DNA of 64,000 nucleotides from Scleromatobacter humisilvae (GCF_023231945.1 NZ_JAJLJH010000009.1:62001-126000); one strand, 5' to 3'. Numbered from the stretch's first letter, positions 17,638 through 26,636 are shown. The notes: a model not told the origin generated them from the letters alone. Numbers and translations are program-made.

Positions 17638-18213
17638 ATGTCCGCAAGGTCGAGGACGGCCGCGGCGGCCTGCGCCGCCATCGCTGCTGCCGCGTGCGCG
17701 CACGCCACGTCGAACCTGCCGCCGCGCGACGCGGCACGCCCGGTCGCGGCGAGCGCGCCGCAGCAGGCGGCGTCGCATGCCAGGCCCCGGCTCGACCTCA
17801 GCGGACGCACGCGCGTCGGCAAGGCCTCGTTCTACGCGGGCAAGTTCAACGGCCGCAAGATGGCCGACGGCAGCCGCATGGATCCGCGCGACGACAGCGC
17901 CGCCAGCAAGACGCTGCCGCTGGGCACCACCGCGAAGGTCACCAACCTCGAGACCGGCGAGAGCGCCGTCGTGACGATCCGCGATCGCGGGCCGCACGTG
18001 AAGGGCCGCATCGTCGACCTGACGCCCGCGACTGCCGAGAAGGTGGGCCTCGATCGACACGAAGGCGTGTCGAAGGTCGCGGTCACGCCGATCAGCGTGC
18101 CGCCGTCCGACCAGCACGTGACGACCCCTGACACGGTGCCGGACGCGCCCGCCGCGGCCTCCGTCGCGGCCGGACATCGCCGATCGGATCGCGTCTTGAA
18201 AGCCAACCGATAG
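17638..18213 (+). CDS. RlpA-like double-psi beta-barrel lipoprotein
   Basis: This is a 191-aa predicted outer-membrane lipoprotein. The signal peptide ends in IAAAAC, with the lipidated cysteine at 20. Residues about 60-155 are the RlpA double-psi barrel, beginning GKASFYAGKFNGRKMADG and containing IRDRGPHVKGRIVDL. RlpA cleaves peptidoglycan strands lacking stem peptides in some species. The Asp in DRGP is kept, but the position normally occupied by His (AHRTLP in lytic members) is Ser here (ASKTLP). No SPOR domain follows. It is therefore likely a structural or partially active member. The C-terminal 35 residues are low-complexity. Confidence 0.8.
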   Translation: MSARSRTAAAACAAIAAAACAHATSNLPPRDAARPVAASAPQQAASHARPRLDLSGRTRVGKASFYAGKFNGRKMADGSRMDPRDDSAASKTLPLGTTAKVTNLETGESAVVTIRDRGPHVKGRIVDLTPATAEKVGLDRHEGVSKVAVTPISVPPSDQHVTTPDTVPDAPAAASVAAGHRRSDRVLKANR

Positions 18214-18333
18214 ATGTAAATTTGCGTGTCCCCTGCGCACCGACTCCGGTGCTCGAGCGTTGACTCCCCAGGTGCCATGACAATGGCGCGTCCAGCCCGC
18301 ACGGCCGGGGCGAATCCCTGAGGATCACAGCAC

Positions 18334-19854
18334 ATGACGACACCAAGAAACCAGGCCGTCCCGCGCCTGGCCGCGTTGGCCGCCGCGCTCGGCGCCGCCG
18401 CTCTCCTGTCCGCCTGCGTCGTCGAGGCGCCCCCGCGCTACGTCCAGGCGCCGCCCCGTCCCGCGCCGGTCTACCAGCAACCCGCGCCGGACTACGTGCC
18501 GGAGAACGACCCGGTGGTCAGCGTCTACGTCGATCCGCCGCTCGAGCAGCCCGCGCCGATCGCCGTGCAGTGGGCGCCGCCGCCGATGCTGGTGGAAGTG
18601 CCGCCGCCGCAGCCCTATCCCGACGCGGTCTGGACCGGCGGCTACTGGGCATGGGAAGGCCGCTGGTTCTGGTCGGCGGGCCGCTGGGCGCCGCCGCCGC
18701 GCCCGAGCTTCGTGTGGGTGCAGCCGTACTACGAGCACCGCGCCGACGTCGTCGTGTTCGTGCCCGGCTTCTGGTGCGCGCCCGAGCGCCACTTCGTGCC
18801 GCCGCCCCCGGGGCTGAGCATCTCTGTCGCGATCGTCGCGCCGGGCGTGCGCATGGGTCACCCGCCGATGGGCCCGCAAGGCGTGTTCGTGCCGCCGCCG
18901 CCAGGCTCGCGCGCCGGCATCATCGTGCCCGCGCCGCTGGGCACGCCGCCGGCGGTCGTCGTGAGCGCGCCGGCCGTCGTCAACGTGGGCATGCGCGTGC
19001 ATGGCAACGTGGACGTCAACAGCCACAACACGGTCAACAACGTCACCAACGTCACGAATGTGACCAACGTGACGATCGAGGCCCCCGCCGGCGCCACGGC
19101 CAACGGCCAGGCGTTCCAGAACTCGGTGCCCGCGCGCGCCCACCTGGCGGCCGGCCTGGCTCCGGCGGGCCGTCCCGCGGCGCCGCAGCCGACGTCGCAG
19201 CAGGCGATCCCGACCTACCAGTCCGGCCGTCCGCCGATGGCCCTGCCCGCGGGCCAGCCCGTGCGCACCGAGCGCAACGATCGCTTCAACGTGCAGAACG
19301 GCGCGCATTCGGGCGTCCCGCAGGCACCGGCCCAGGCGCCGGCGATGCAAGGCCAGCAACCGGCGCGTCCTGTCCCGGGCCGCGAGTTCGAACCGCCGCC
19401 GCGCACGCCCGCGACCATCAACGGCCAGCCGCCGCAGTACCCGGGCCAGCAGCCGCAAGGACAGCCGGGCCAGCAAGGCCAGCCATGGCAACAGCACCCG
19501 GGCAACGGCCAGCCGCCGCAAACTCCGAACCCGCAGCCGCAGGCCCCGCAAGGCCAGCCATGGCAGCAGCACCCGGGCAACGGCCAGCCGCCGCAAGGCC
19601 AGGTGCAGCAGCCGACTCCGCAGCCGGGCCAGCCGCAGCCGGTCAACCCGCAGGATCCGCGTCACCGTGGCGGCAACCCGCAAGGGCAGCCGCCCGCCGC
19701 GCAACCCGGCGCGCAACCCGCGGCGCAGGGCCAGCAGCCGCCGCAGGCCAAGGGCAAGGAAGCCAAGGAGCCGAAGGAAAAGGACGAGCGCAAGAAGACC
19801 GAGCACGAGCATCCGGCAGATCGCGAGAAGAACAACGGCGAGCGCGATCGCTGA
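18334..19854 (+). CDS. YXWGXW-repeat lipoprotein with Pro/Gln-rich repeats
   Basis: This 506-aa lipoprotein has a signal peptide ending in LLSAC (Cys about 29). A proline-rich stretch is followed by YXWGXW-type repeats (TGGYWAWEGRWFWSAGRW, and a later GFW), which are common in beta- and gammaproteobacterial exported proteins of unknown job. Next comes an Asn/Val/Thr track of repeated NVT near residues 230-247. After that is a long Gln/Pro/Gly tail holding two near-identical copies of GQPWQQHPGNGQPPQ, and finally a highly charged Lys/Glu/Asp/Arg end. The tail is likely disordered and cell-wall or surface associated. A TGAGGAT site precedes the ATG, and a strong terminator follows 22 bases after the stop. 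Confidence 0.85.
   Translation: MTTPRNQAVPRLAALAAALGAAALLSACVVEAPPRYVQAPPRPAPVYQQPAPDYVPENDPVVSVYVDPPLEQPAPIAVQWAPPPMLVEVPPPQPYPDAVWTGGYWAWEGRWFWSAGRWAPPPRPSFVWVQPYYEHRADVVVFVPGFWCAPERHFVPPPPGLSISVAIVAPGVRMGHPPMGPQGVFVPPPPGSRAGIIVPAPLGTPPAVVVSAPAVVNVGMRVHGNVDVNSHNTVNNVTNVTNVTNVTIEAPAGATANGQAFQNSVPARAHLAAGLAPAGRPAAPQPTSQQAIPTYQSGRPPMALPAGQPVRTERNDRFNVQNGAHSGVPQAPAQAPAMQGQQPARPVPGREFEPPPRTPATINGQPPQYPGQQPQGQPGQQGQPWQQHPGNGQPPQTPNPQPQAPQGQPWQQHPGNGQPPQGQVQQPTPQPGQPQPVNPQDPRHRGGNPQGQPPAAQPGAQPAAQGQQPPQAKGKEAKEPKEKDERKKTEHEHPADREKNNGERDR
19036..19074 (+). repeat. Short tandem Asn-Val-Thr coding repeats
   Basis: Near-repeats of a 9-base AACGTCACC/AACGTGACC unit encode consecutive NVT triplets inside the YXWGXW lipoprotein. 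Codons drift between copies (gtc/gtg, aac/aat), so it is an old or selected expansion, not a fresh slippage tract. Confidence 0.6.
19473..19596 (+). repeat. Two 49-bp direct repeats, period 75 bp
   Basis: The blocks 19473-19521 and 19548-19596 are identical at 48 of 49 positions and are separated by a 26-bp spacer. They encode the doubled GQPWQQHPGNGQPPQ segment in the lipoprotein tail. The 75-bp period is 25 codons, so gain or loss of a unit keeps the frame. Confidence 0.85.
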
Positions 19855-19876
19855 TCGGCTCGCGCCGTTCGACAGG

Positions 19877-19901
19877 GAGGCACCGCGGTGCCTCTTTTTT
19901 T
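19877..19901 (+). terminator. Rho-independent terminator
   Basis: A perfect 18-base palindrome (arms GAGGCAC and GTGCCTC around CGCG, 19877-19894) is followed at once by seven T residues. It ends transcription of the YXWGXW lipoprotein gene just before the convergent peptidase-like gene. Confidence 0.93.
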
Positions 19902-19908
19902 CGACCCG

Positions 19909-21999
19909 CTACTGCGCGGCGACCACCTCGTCGAGGAGGAAGCCGAGTTCATCGGCCGCCCGGTCGACGGCATCGCCCAGGTTCGGATGATTTCCGCTCG
20001 ATCCATCGGTTAGAAAGAGAATGGCCCGGCCATGCGGATCGGCCTGCTGCAGGCGCGCCGCCATCTCGCGAGACTGCGCGCCATCCACGCCGGCGCGCAG
20101 CAGCACTGCCGGATAGTCGACCCCGTCGCGCACCGCCTGCAGCGGCGAGCCGGCGAGCAGCGCGTCGAAGCGTGCACGATCCCCGACGTCGTCTTCGCTG
20201 TCCGGGGCGCGCCCGGCGCGAAGGAGGTCGAAGCGTCCGTCGACGCCGACCAGCGCGCGAAACAGCGCGGGCCGCCGCGCCATCGCCGCAGCGGCCGCGA
20301 GCGCGCCGTCGCCGCGCGTGTCGACGCCCAGCAGCGACGCCTGCGTGTAGCCGAGCGCGAAGAGCCGCTCGGCCGCGGCGATGAAGTCGTCGAGCCCGTC
20401 CTGGCTGCCGGCGCGCAGCGTGGCTCGGGCGACGACGCCGCCGCGATCGAGCCAGACGCGGCGCGCGGGGTCGAACTCGGGCGTCGCGCCGGCGATCGTC
20501 AACAAGACCGGGTTGTGGCCGTCCAGCCGCGTGCCCTTGCGGCGCAGGATGGACAGCGGCACCGGCGTGCCGTCGCGCGAGGTGGCGAGTTCGCGCACGA
20601 CCTCGCTGTCGCCGAAGCTGGCGTCCGAACTCGCCACCAGCGAGGTTCGCCGGGCGCGGCCGGCGCTCACGCGCAGCCACAGCGGCGGCTCGAGCTCGCT
20701 CACGACCTGCGCGACCACCTCGCCGCGGCCGGTGCGCGCCAGCGCCGCGACGCCGCTCGTCGCCGGCAGCGCCACCACCGAGCTGCGCCGGCTGCGCAGG
20801 TCGATCGTGCGCAGGCGCGCCACGCCGCCCTCGCCTTCGACCACGTAAAGCGTGCCGCCGGACACCGCGAAGCGCTGCACGGCGCCTTGCTGCGGAACGG
20901 CGACGCCGGCAAGCTTGTCCCACGCAATCGTCTTCGTCGCGGCCAGCGGCAGGCGCAGCAGCTTGCCGCGCGGCGCGTTGGCGACGGACAGCACCCAGAT
21001 CGTGTCGTCGTCGCCGAACAGCGCGTCGCGCACGCCGTCGGATCCGGACGCGAGCCGGCGCCAGCCGCCCGCGTCGGCCGACTTCAGGAACAGCGAGGCC
21101 TCGCCGCCGCGCACATCCTCCACCAGCGCGAGCACGTGGCGGCCGTCGCGCGTGCTCTCGAGGCGGATGCGCGCGCGGGGCGGCAGTCCGTCGGAGAGCT
21201 CCACGCGATCCTGCGACGCCGGGGATCCGATGGCGTGGAAGACAACCTGGGGCGTGCCCGCAGCCGAAGTCCGGAAGCAGAACAAGCCGGCGTCGCCCGC
21301 GCTCCAGGCCGCGTCGCCGACCGCATCGGGCGATACAGCATGCGGTATCTCGTCGGCCAGCAGGCGCCCGCTGGCGACATCGAGGATGCGCAGCGTCACG
21401 CCATCGCCGGACGACAGCCCGAGCGCCACCTTGCGCCCGTCCGACGATGGCCGGAAGAACGCGATCGCGAGCGCGCCGTCCGGCGCGGCCTTGGCGGGAT
21501 CGAACACGACGCGCTCGCTGCCGGCGTCGTCCAGCGACTTCAACGCCACCAGCACCGGACGCCGCTGCGGCGACGCGGCCTTCAGCGCGAAGACGACGCC
21601 GCCGCGCTCGGCCAGCGACGAGTAGACGTTGGCCGTCGACCCGGCCAGCGACTGCAAACGCTGGCGCAGCGCGGCGCGCACGGGCATGGCGTCCAGATGG
21701 CGCCGGGCATAAGCGTTCTCGGCCGCGATCCAGGCGCGGGTGGCGGGGTCGTGCGCGTCGTCCAGCCACGCGAAGTCGTCGCTGACCGTCACGCCGAAAT
21801 AGTCCCGCGTCCGCGTGCGCGCGGCGGCGAACGGATAGCCGCTCGCCACCGAGGCCGCCGGTGCCGGCGCCTCGGGGGCCGCGGGCTTCGCGGTGGCAAC
21901 GAGGTGCCTGCTCGCGCAACCCGCGACACCGAGCAGGCAAAGGACTGCGGCCACCCACGCGAGCGCGGACGGGCGGTGCAAGGCTGGCGGCAGGTTCAC
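19909..21999 (-). CDS. Prolyl-oligopeptidase-like lipoprotein, catalytic triad apparently lost
   Basis: This is a 696-aa protein with a lipoprotein signal (LLGVAGC, Cys about 28). It has the S9A layout: an N-terminal segment with DDFAWLDDAHDPATRAWIAAEN, a beta-propeller of about 400 residues, and a C-terminal alpha/beta-hydrolase part. The nucleophile elbow, normally GGSNGG before L and the conserved RPxLF, reads GVDTRGDG (558-565) before a kept ARRPALF. The stretch around the usual GGGEYG region is shortened (ATLRAGSQDGLDDF). The expected Asp and His regions read GVDGAQSREMA and GSSGNHP. With no serine nucleophile it is most likely a non-catalytic binding protein. Nothing suggests a frameshift: the frame is open and composition is even. 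Confidence 0.8.
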   Translation of the reverse strand: MNLPPALHRPSALAWVAAVLCLLGVAGCASRHLVATAKPAAPEAPAPAASVASGYPFAAARTRTRDYFGVTVSDDFAWLDDAHDPATRAWIAAENAYARRHLDAMPVRAALRQRLQSLAGSTANVYSSLAERGGVVFALKAASPQRRPVLVALKSLDDAGSERVVFDPAKAAPDGALAIAFFRPSSDGRKVALGLSSGDGVTLRILDVASGRLLADEIPHAVSPDAVGDAAWSAGDAGLFCFRTSAAGTPQVVFHAIGSPASQDRVELSDGLPPRARIRLESTRDGRHVLALVEDVRGGEASLFLKSADAGGWRRLASGSDGVRDALFGDDDTIWVLSVANAPRGKLLRLPLAATKTIAWDKLAGVAVPQQGAVQRFAVSGGTLYVVEGEGGVARLRTIDLRSRRSSVVALPATSGVAALARTGRGEVVAQVVSELEPPLWLRVSAGRARRTSLVASSDASFGDSEVVRELATSRDGTPVPLSILRRKGTRLDGHNPVLLTIAGATPEFDPARRVWLDRGGVVARATLRAGSQDGLDDFIAAAERLFALGYTQASLLGVDTRGDGALAAAAAMARRPALFRALVGVDGRFDLLRAGRAPDSEDDVGDRARFDALLAGSPLQAVRDGVDYPAVLLRAGVDGAQSREMAARLQQADPHGRAILFLTDGSSGNHPNLGDAVDRAADELGFLLDEVVAAQ

Positions 22000-22276
22000 G
22001 GGCGGGCTTCCATCGGCTGATCGAACAGGCCGCCATGTTAGGCGGCGCGCGGCAGGGGCATCGACAGCCGGCGCGGCCGGTCCCGGCGTGATATCGCCTT
22101 GATCTCCTTCAGGACGTCGTCATGACCAGCAGCCACCCCGTGCGCAACGCGTACACCCCGGCGCGAGGCCCTCGCGCGGCGCGGGCGCAAGCCGAAGCTG
22201 CTGCCGACCGGCGGCAACGATCCGGCCGACAGGGCCCGGCCTCCTAGAATCGCCGCAAACCCACGGGGAGCGACGA

Positions 22277-24064
22277 TTGGCCTACGACTACAGCTCGGAC
22301 AACAAGCGGCTCGAACTGCCCAACCCGTTCCGGGTCGAGAACAGCTTCCTGTTCGCCTGCGCCGCGATCACGCTGCTGGGCGGCCTCGTCGGCCTGCTGT
22401 GGGCGCGCGAGGCGATCCAGGCGCACTCGACGCGGCTGGGCGTCGCGCCGCTGCTGGTGGGCGTGGCGCTGCTCGCGGCGGGGCTGTCGTTCGCGGTGAT
22501 CGCCGCGCGCCGGCTGCGCTTCTTCTTCGGCCGCGGACGGCCGCGCTCGCTGGCGCCCGAGGTCGCGATCGGCGCGACGGGCAACTCGGCGCGCGCCGAC
22601 TTCTACAAGGCCACGCTGCGCCAGGGCGGCCTCGAATACCCGGAGCCGCAGGGCGCGCTCAACGGCCTGCTTTACCACGCGGTGCCGCGGCTGATCACGG
22701 CGCCCGTCGTCGTGCAGGAGCTCGCGCAGCGCCACTTCTTCAACGCGCTGTCCTTCCTCGTCACGCTGGCCAGCTTCCTGTTCGCGTGGGGCCTGTTCGG
22801 CACGGAGGAGTCGCGGCCGCTGATCTCCATCGTCTACTTCGTGTTCGGCGCGGTGGTGCTGCTGCGGCCGCTGGTCAGCGGCAGCCAGGCGCAGCTCGGC
22901 ACGGGCGCGCTGATCGCGCTGGTCGTGGCGGCCATCGTCGGGCCCGTCGCGGCCAACCTGCTCGGCACGGCGCTGCCGTCGGTGCGCTATTCGATGACGG
23001 GCCAAGCCACGTTCCTGCTCGTGTGCGCGTTGGTGGCGGTCGTGCTGATCCTGTGCGCGCTGCACGCCCAGCTCGACGCCTCGCCGCAGACCGAGCGCAG
23101 CTGCGAGCAGCGCACGCTGTCGATGAACGGGCCGCCGGCGTCGCTGGTCACCGAGCTCGATCGGACGCTGCAGAACCAGTGGGTCGAGAAGATCCCCAAC
23201 CGCCGCTACACGCGCATCGAGCCGGTGACGCACGGCGCGGCCGGCTCGGGCCAGTTCGCGGGCGAGCTGCTGGAGGAGACGCAGCCCATGCCGATGCCCG
23301 GCACCGCGGCGGTGACGCTGAACAGCGCGCTGCGGGGGCCGCGCCACAGCTGGCTCGTGATGCTCGATTTCTACGCCGCGCTGCTGACCGTCTTCGGCGT
23401 CGTCTGCGCGCTCGCCTACGTGCACGGCTTCGATCCGTCGCGCGTCCTCGTCGACGGCTGGGGCAACACGGCAACCGTCGGCTACGCCGCGGTGTGCCTG
23501 GCGATCGCGGCATTCTGCTTCCAGTCCGCCGGCGCGATCTGGGGCCGCTTCAACTTCGAGTCGGAGCTGGTGTGGGTGGAGTTGCAGGGCACCTGGCAGT
23601 CGTCGCGCATCGGCACCGGCAACCAGTTGAACAGCCGCCTGCAGACCGAGAACGATGTCGTGCGCGTGGAGGCCATGACGTTGCGCATCTGGCGCGCGCG
23701 CGTCGAGTCGGTGGTGTTCGGCAAGGATGGCGCGCGCCAGGTCACGGCGATGTACGCGACCTCGCAGGAGGCGTCGCGCCTGGCCGACGATCTCGAGGCC
23801 TTCGCCGCGCGCCAGAGCGTGTTCGTCGCGCCGCGCGCGCCCGAGGACCGGCACCGCATCGACGCGCTGCAGGCCACCGAGGCCCTGCTCGGCGGACAAG
23901 CGCCCGCGCGCGCGGACGCCCTCGCGGGCGCGCCCGACGCGCCGCGCGTCGCGGGCGCGCCCGCGCGACGCTTCTGCACGGCCTGCGGCACACCGGCGAG
24001 CGCGGACGCCAGGTTCTGCAGCGCGTGCGGCACGGCCTTGCCGCCGCAGCCCGCCGGGGCCTGA
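22277..24064 (+). CDS. Polytopic membrane protein with C-terminal double zinc ribbon
   Basis: This is a 595-aa inner-membrane protein. The start is TTG at 22277 with GGGGAG 6 bases upstream; no ATG lies nearby. Hydrophobic helices fall at about 25-45, 52-74, 150-172, 180-200, 210-235, 250-275, 365-390 and 400-425. A soluble region of about 150 residues follows, then a zinc-ribbon pair at the very end (FCTACG and FCSACG, four cysteines spaced CxxC...CxxC). Such zinc-ribbon tails are widespread in membrane proteins of unknown function. I do not recognise a transport or enzyme domain. Confidence 0.75.
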   Translation: MAYDYSSDNKRLELPNPFRVENSFLFACAAITLLGGLVGLLWAREAIQAHSTRLGVAPLLVGVALLAAGLSFAVIAARRLRFFFGRGRPRSLAPEVAIGATGNSARADFYKATLRQGGLEYPEPQGALNGLLYHAVPRLITAPVVVQELAQRHFFNALSFLVTLASFLFAWGLFGTEESRPLISIVYFVFGAVVLLRPLVSGSQAQLGTGALIALVVAAIVGPVAANLLGTALPSVRYSMTGQATFLLVCALVAVVLILCALHAQLDASPQTERSCEQRTLSMNGPPASLVTELDRTLQNQWVEKIPNRRYTRIEPVTHGAAGSGQFAGELLEETQPMPMPGTAAVTLNSALRGPRHSWLVMLDFYAALLTVFGVVCALAYVHGFDPSRVLVDGWGNTATVGYAAVCLAIAAFCFQSAGAIWGRFNFESELVWVELQGTWQSSRIGTGNQLNSRLQTENDVVRVEAMTLRIWRARVESVVFGKDGARQVTAMYATSQEASRLADDLEAFAARQSVFVAPRAPEDRHRIDALQATEALLGGQAPARADALAGAPDAPRVAGAPARRFCTACGTPASADARFCSACGTALPPQPAGA

Positions 24065-24173
24065 CGCGATGGCCTGAACGGGCGATGTCCGGTTCGGCCG
24101 CCCCGCTGCGTCCGGGCAGGCGAGGGGAAATCGAGGCGACGCCGCCGCCCGCCCTTCGCCGACGGAGATCGCC

Positions 24174-24326
24174 ATGCACCACCCTGCTTCCCGCCACGTC
24201 GTCACCACGTTCGCGCTGCTGCTGCTGGCCGCGCTGTCCGGCTGCGGAGGCGGCGACGCGCAGGACGCGCCGAAGAACGGCTTCGAGCCGATCACCTGCA
24301 GCGCCCAGCCCAGCCCGTGCGCCTAG
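24174..24326 (+). CDS. Small 50-aa lipoprotein
   Basis: This very short gene has a complete lipoprotein signal: MHHPASRHVV, then a Leu/Ala core ending in LSGC (Cys 24), followed by GGGD. The remaining 26 residues include two more cysteines (ITCSAQPSPCA at the end). Asp at +5 does not indicate inner-membrane retention. GGAG lies about 8 bases before the ATG. It sits between the zinc-ribbon protein and the sigma factor gene; no function can be assigned. Its cysteine pair could form a disulfide in the periplasm. Confidence 0.6.
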   Translation: MHHPASRHVVTTFALLLLAALSGCGGGDAQDAPKNGFEPITCSAQPSPCA

Positions 24327-24414
24327 CGCTCGGGCGCGGCGATCGATCCAGGGATGGCGGTCGGGCAGGATTTCCGCTGCAATGGCGATCCATCCAGAGG
24401 CGGGAGCCCTTGCC

Positions 24415-24969
24415 ATGCAGACTCTCACGGCGCTCATCCGTCAGGCCCAGGAAGGCGCGCAGGACGCCCGCGACCAGCTGTTCGCCGCCGCCTACGACGA
24501 GCTTCGCAAGCTCGCCCGGGCCCGGTTGCGCGATGGCGGACGCAACACCGTCCTCGACACGACCTCGCTGGTGCACGAGTCCTACCTCAAGTTCATGCAG
24601 GGCGGCCAGCTGCGCGCCGACGACCGCAAGGCATTCTTCGCGTACTCGTCGCGCATCATGCGCTCGGTCATCATCGACACCGTGCGCGAACGCCGCGCCG
24701 AGCGCCGCGGCGGCAACCTGCGGGAGGTCACGCTCAACACCGAGGTCGGCGACGGCCTGCCCTCCGGCTCCGACGAGATCCTTCGCGTGCACGACGCGCT
24801 GCTGGCCCTCGAGCAGGCCGAGCCGCGGCTGGCGCGCGTCGTGGAGATGCGCTATTTCGGCGGCTACTCCGAAGCCGAGATCGCCGAGGCGCTCGAACTG
24901 ACGGATCGCACCGTCCGCCGCGACTGGGAGAAGGCGCGGCTGCTGCTGATGGCGATGCTGAAGTCGTGA
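24415..24969 (+). CDS. ECF-type RNA polymerase sigma factor
   Basis: This is a 184-aa protein of the ECF-like sigma group with a strongly conserved SLVHESYLKF motif in region 2 and a region 4 helix-turn-helix (VVEMRYFGGYSEAEIAEALELTDRTVRRDW). The family often works with a Ser/Thr kinase or anti-sigma factor encoded alongside; none is adjacent here, so how it is controlled is open. The ATG at 24415 is chosen over one at 24382 because GGGAG lies 8 bases before it. The product directs RNA polymerase to a special promoter set, probably for envelope or surface genes. Confidence 0.88.
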   Translation: MQTLTALIRQAQEGAQDARDQLFAAAYDELRKLARARLRDGGRNTVLDTTSLVHESYLKFMQGGQLRADDRKAFFAYSSRIMRSVIIDTVRERRAERRGGNLREVTLNTEVGDGLPSGSDEILRVHDALLALEQAEPRLARVVEMRYFGGYSEAEIAEALELTDRTVRRDWEKARLLLMAMLKS

Positions 24970-25017
24970 CGGCGGTGGTCGCGCCGGTGCCCTCGCCCTG
25001 CTGACGCGGCCGCGCGC

Positions 25018-26517
25018 TCAGTGCGGCACGACGGCCGGCGCGAGTTCGTCGACGTCCGGCGTGTCCTGGCTGGAAATCAGCCGACGCAGGAACGGGATCA
25101 GCAACGCCAGCACGATGCCCACGCCCACGGTGGCCCAGCCGAGGCGGCCGAACAGCATCGCGTAGAACGGGTTGGTGAGCTGCGGGGCCGCGTCCTGCGC
25201 GGTGGGGATCGACTTCGACAGCTCGCCCGCGAAGATCGACGCCAGGCCGGTCAGCAGCATCCACGCGCCCATCATCACGCCCTGGTACTGGCGCGGCGCG
25301 AGCTTGCCGATCATCGCGTAGCCCACCGGCGAGATCAGCAGTTCGGCGATGGTCTGCATCACGTAGAACAGCGCGATCCAGAGGAACGACGAGCGCCCCG
25401 CCGTGTCGGCCAGGCCGATGCCCAGCGGCAGGAACAGGAAGCCCGCGCCCATGATCACCAGCGAGGCCGAGAACTGCATCGGGATGTCGATGCGCCAGCC
25501 GCGCGCGCGCAGCGACGAGAACAGCGCCGCGAGCAGCGGGCCGCCGATGACGATCACCACGGTGTTGATGTTCTGCACCCACTGCGGCGAGATCGTGATG
25601 CCTAGCACCACGGGGTCGACGTTGCGGTCGTAGAACAGCGTCAGGCCGTTGGTCTGGATCTGGTACAGCGACCAGAAGACGAGCGAGCCGCAGGCCAGCA
25701 CCAGGTAGGCGCCCATGTTGCGCCGCTCGAAGCGGATCGGATGGCGCGCCGCCACCCAGCCGATGGCCATGAACACCAATGCGCACACGACCTCGACGAA
25801 CACCGTCGTGGAATCGGGATGCTGCAGCAGGTACCACACGATGGGCACCAGGCCGACCAGGATCGCGATGCCGGCGATGCCGCGCGTGCGGAACTGCTGC
25901 GCGCTGGCGGTCGACAGCGGCGTGTTGCGATCGGTCAGCAGGCGCCAGCACAGGAAGGCAAGCACGATGGCGACGAAGTTGCCGACCGTGGCGAACGTGA
26001 ACATCGCGCCCCAGCGGCCGGATTCGTAGAAGTAGCCCGCCACGCTGATGCCGATGAAGAACCCGAGGTTCATGCCGGCGTAGTTCCACAGGAACGCGCC
26101 TTCGCGGCGCGGATCGTCCGGCGTGAAGCGCTGCGTCAGCATCATGTTGATGCACGTCACGTTCAGGCCGCTGCCGGTGAGGAACAGCGCGAGGCCCCAG
26201 TAGAGCATCGCGACGCTGCCGCTGGCGATGCAGGCGCAGCCAAGCACCTGCAGCGCCATGCCGCCGACGAACAGGTTGCGGTTGCTCATGAAGCGCCCGC
26301 CCAGGTAGCCGCCGAACAGGTGCAGGCCGTAGTTGAACGCGCCGAACAGGCTCATCAGCGACTGCGCCGGCTTGTCGGCGAAGTGCAGCTGCTTGGTGGC
26401 GTACAGCACCAGCGACGTCTGCAGGACGGCGAAACCCAGCGTCGAGAACATCTGGATGAAGAACAGGGCGGCCGAGCCTTCGGGGATCTTGTCCAGCCGG
26501 GCTTTCAGGGAAGACAT
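25018..26517 (-). CDS. POT/PTR family proton-coupled peptide transporter
   Basis: This is a 499-aa inner-membrane protein with about 14 hydrophobic helices. Landmarks of proton-dependent oligopeptide transporters are FGGYLGGRF after helix 2, LTGSGLNVTCINMM, and NYAGMNLGFFIGI (the FYxxINxG-like signature region). A later QTNGLTLFYDRNVD replaces the usual Q(M/T)xTL loop, and ISPVGYAMIGKLAP is the E/S-P motif of helix 10. It imports di- and tripeptides with protons. An ExxER motif on helix 1 is not seen in the usual form (FFIQMFSTLGF). It is transcribed alone, divergently from the ArsR operon; the 168-base gap holds both promoters. Confidence 0.88.
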   Translation of the reverse strand: MSSLKARLDKIPEGSAALFFIQMFSTLGFAVLQTSLVLYATKQLHFADKPAQSLMSLFGAFNYGLHLFGGYLGGRFMSNRNLFVGGMALQVLGCACIASGSVAMLYWGLALFLTGSGLNVTCINMMLTQRFTPDDPRREGAFLWNYAGMNLGFFIGISVAGYFYESGRWGAMFTFATVGNFVAIVLAFLCWRLLTDRNTPLSTASAQQFRTRGIAGIAILVGLVPIVWYLLQHPDSTTVFVEVVCALVFMAIGWVAARHPIRFERRNMGAYLVLACGSLVFWSLYQIQTNGLTLFYDRNVDPVVLGITISPQWVQNINTVVIVIGGPLLAALFSSLRARGWRIDIPMQFSASLVIMGAGFLFLPLGIGLADTAGRSSFLWIALFYVMQTIAELLISPVGYAMIGKLAPRQYQGVMMGAWMLLTGLASIFAGELSKSIPTAQDAAPQLTNPFYAMLFGRLGWATVGVGIVLALLIPFLRRLISSQDTPDVDELAPAVVPH

Positions 26518-26636
26518 GGGACTGCTTTCGACGGGAGGGAGCCGCGCGGGCCGTCGCGGCCGGCGGGGAAGCGTCAAATGATAGCCGGCGCATGTTTCCG
26601 GGCCGGCAGGTCAATCCCCTAGACAAGCTGAGGAAG

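Noticed and set aside
22122-22247. Possible 41-codon gene between the peptidase-like and zinc-ribbon genes
   Set aside because: It has an ATG but no convincing ribosome site and no protein-like features. Another frame reads KPKLLPTGGNDP, faintly like a fragment of a small DUF1801-type protein, too short to call a pseudogene.
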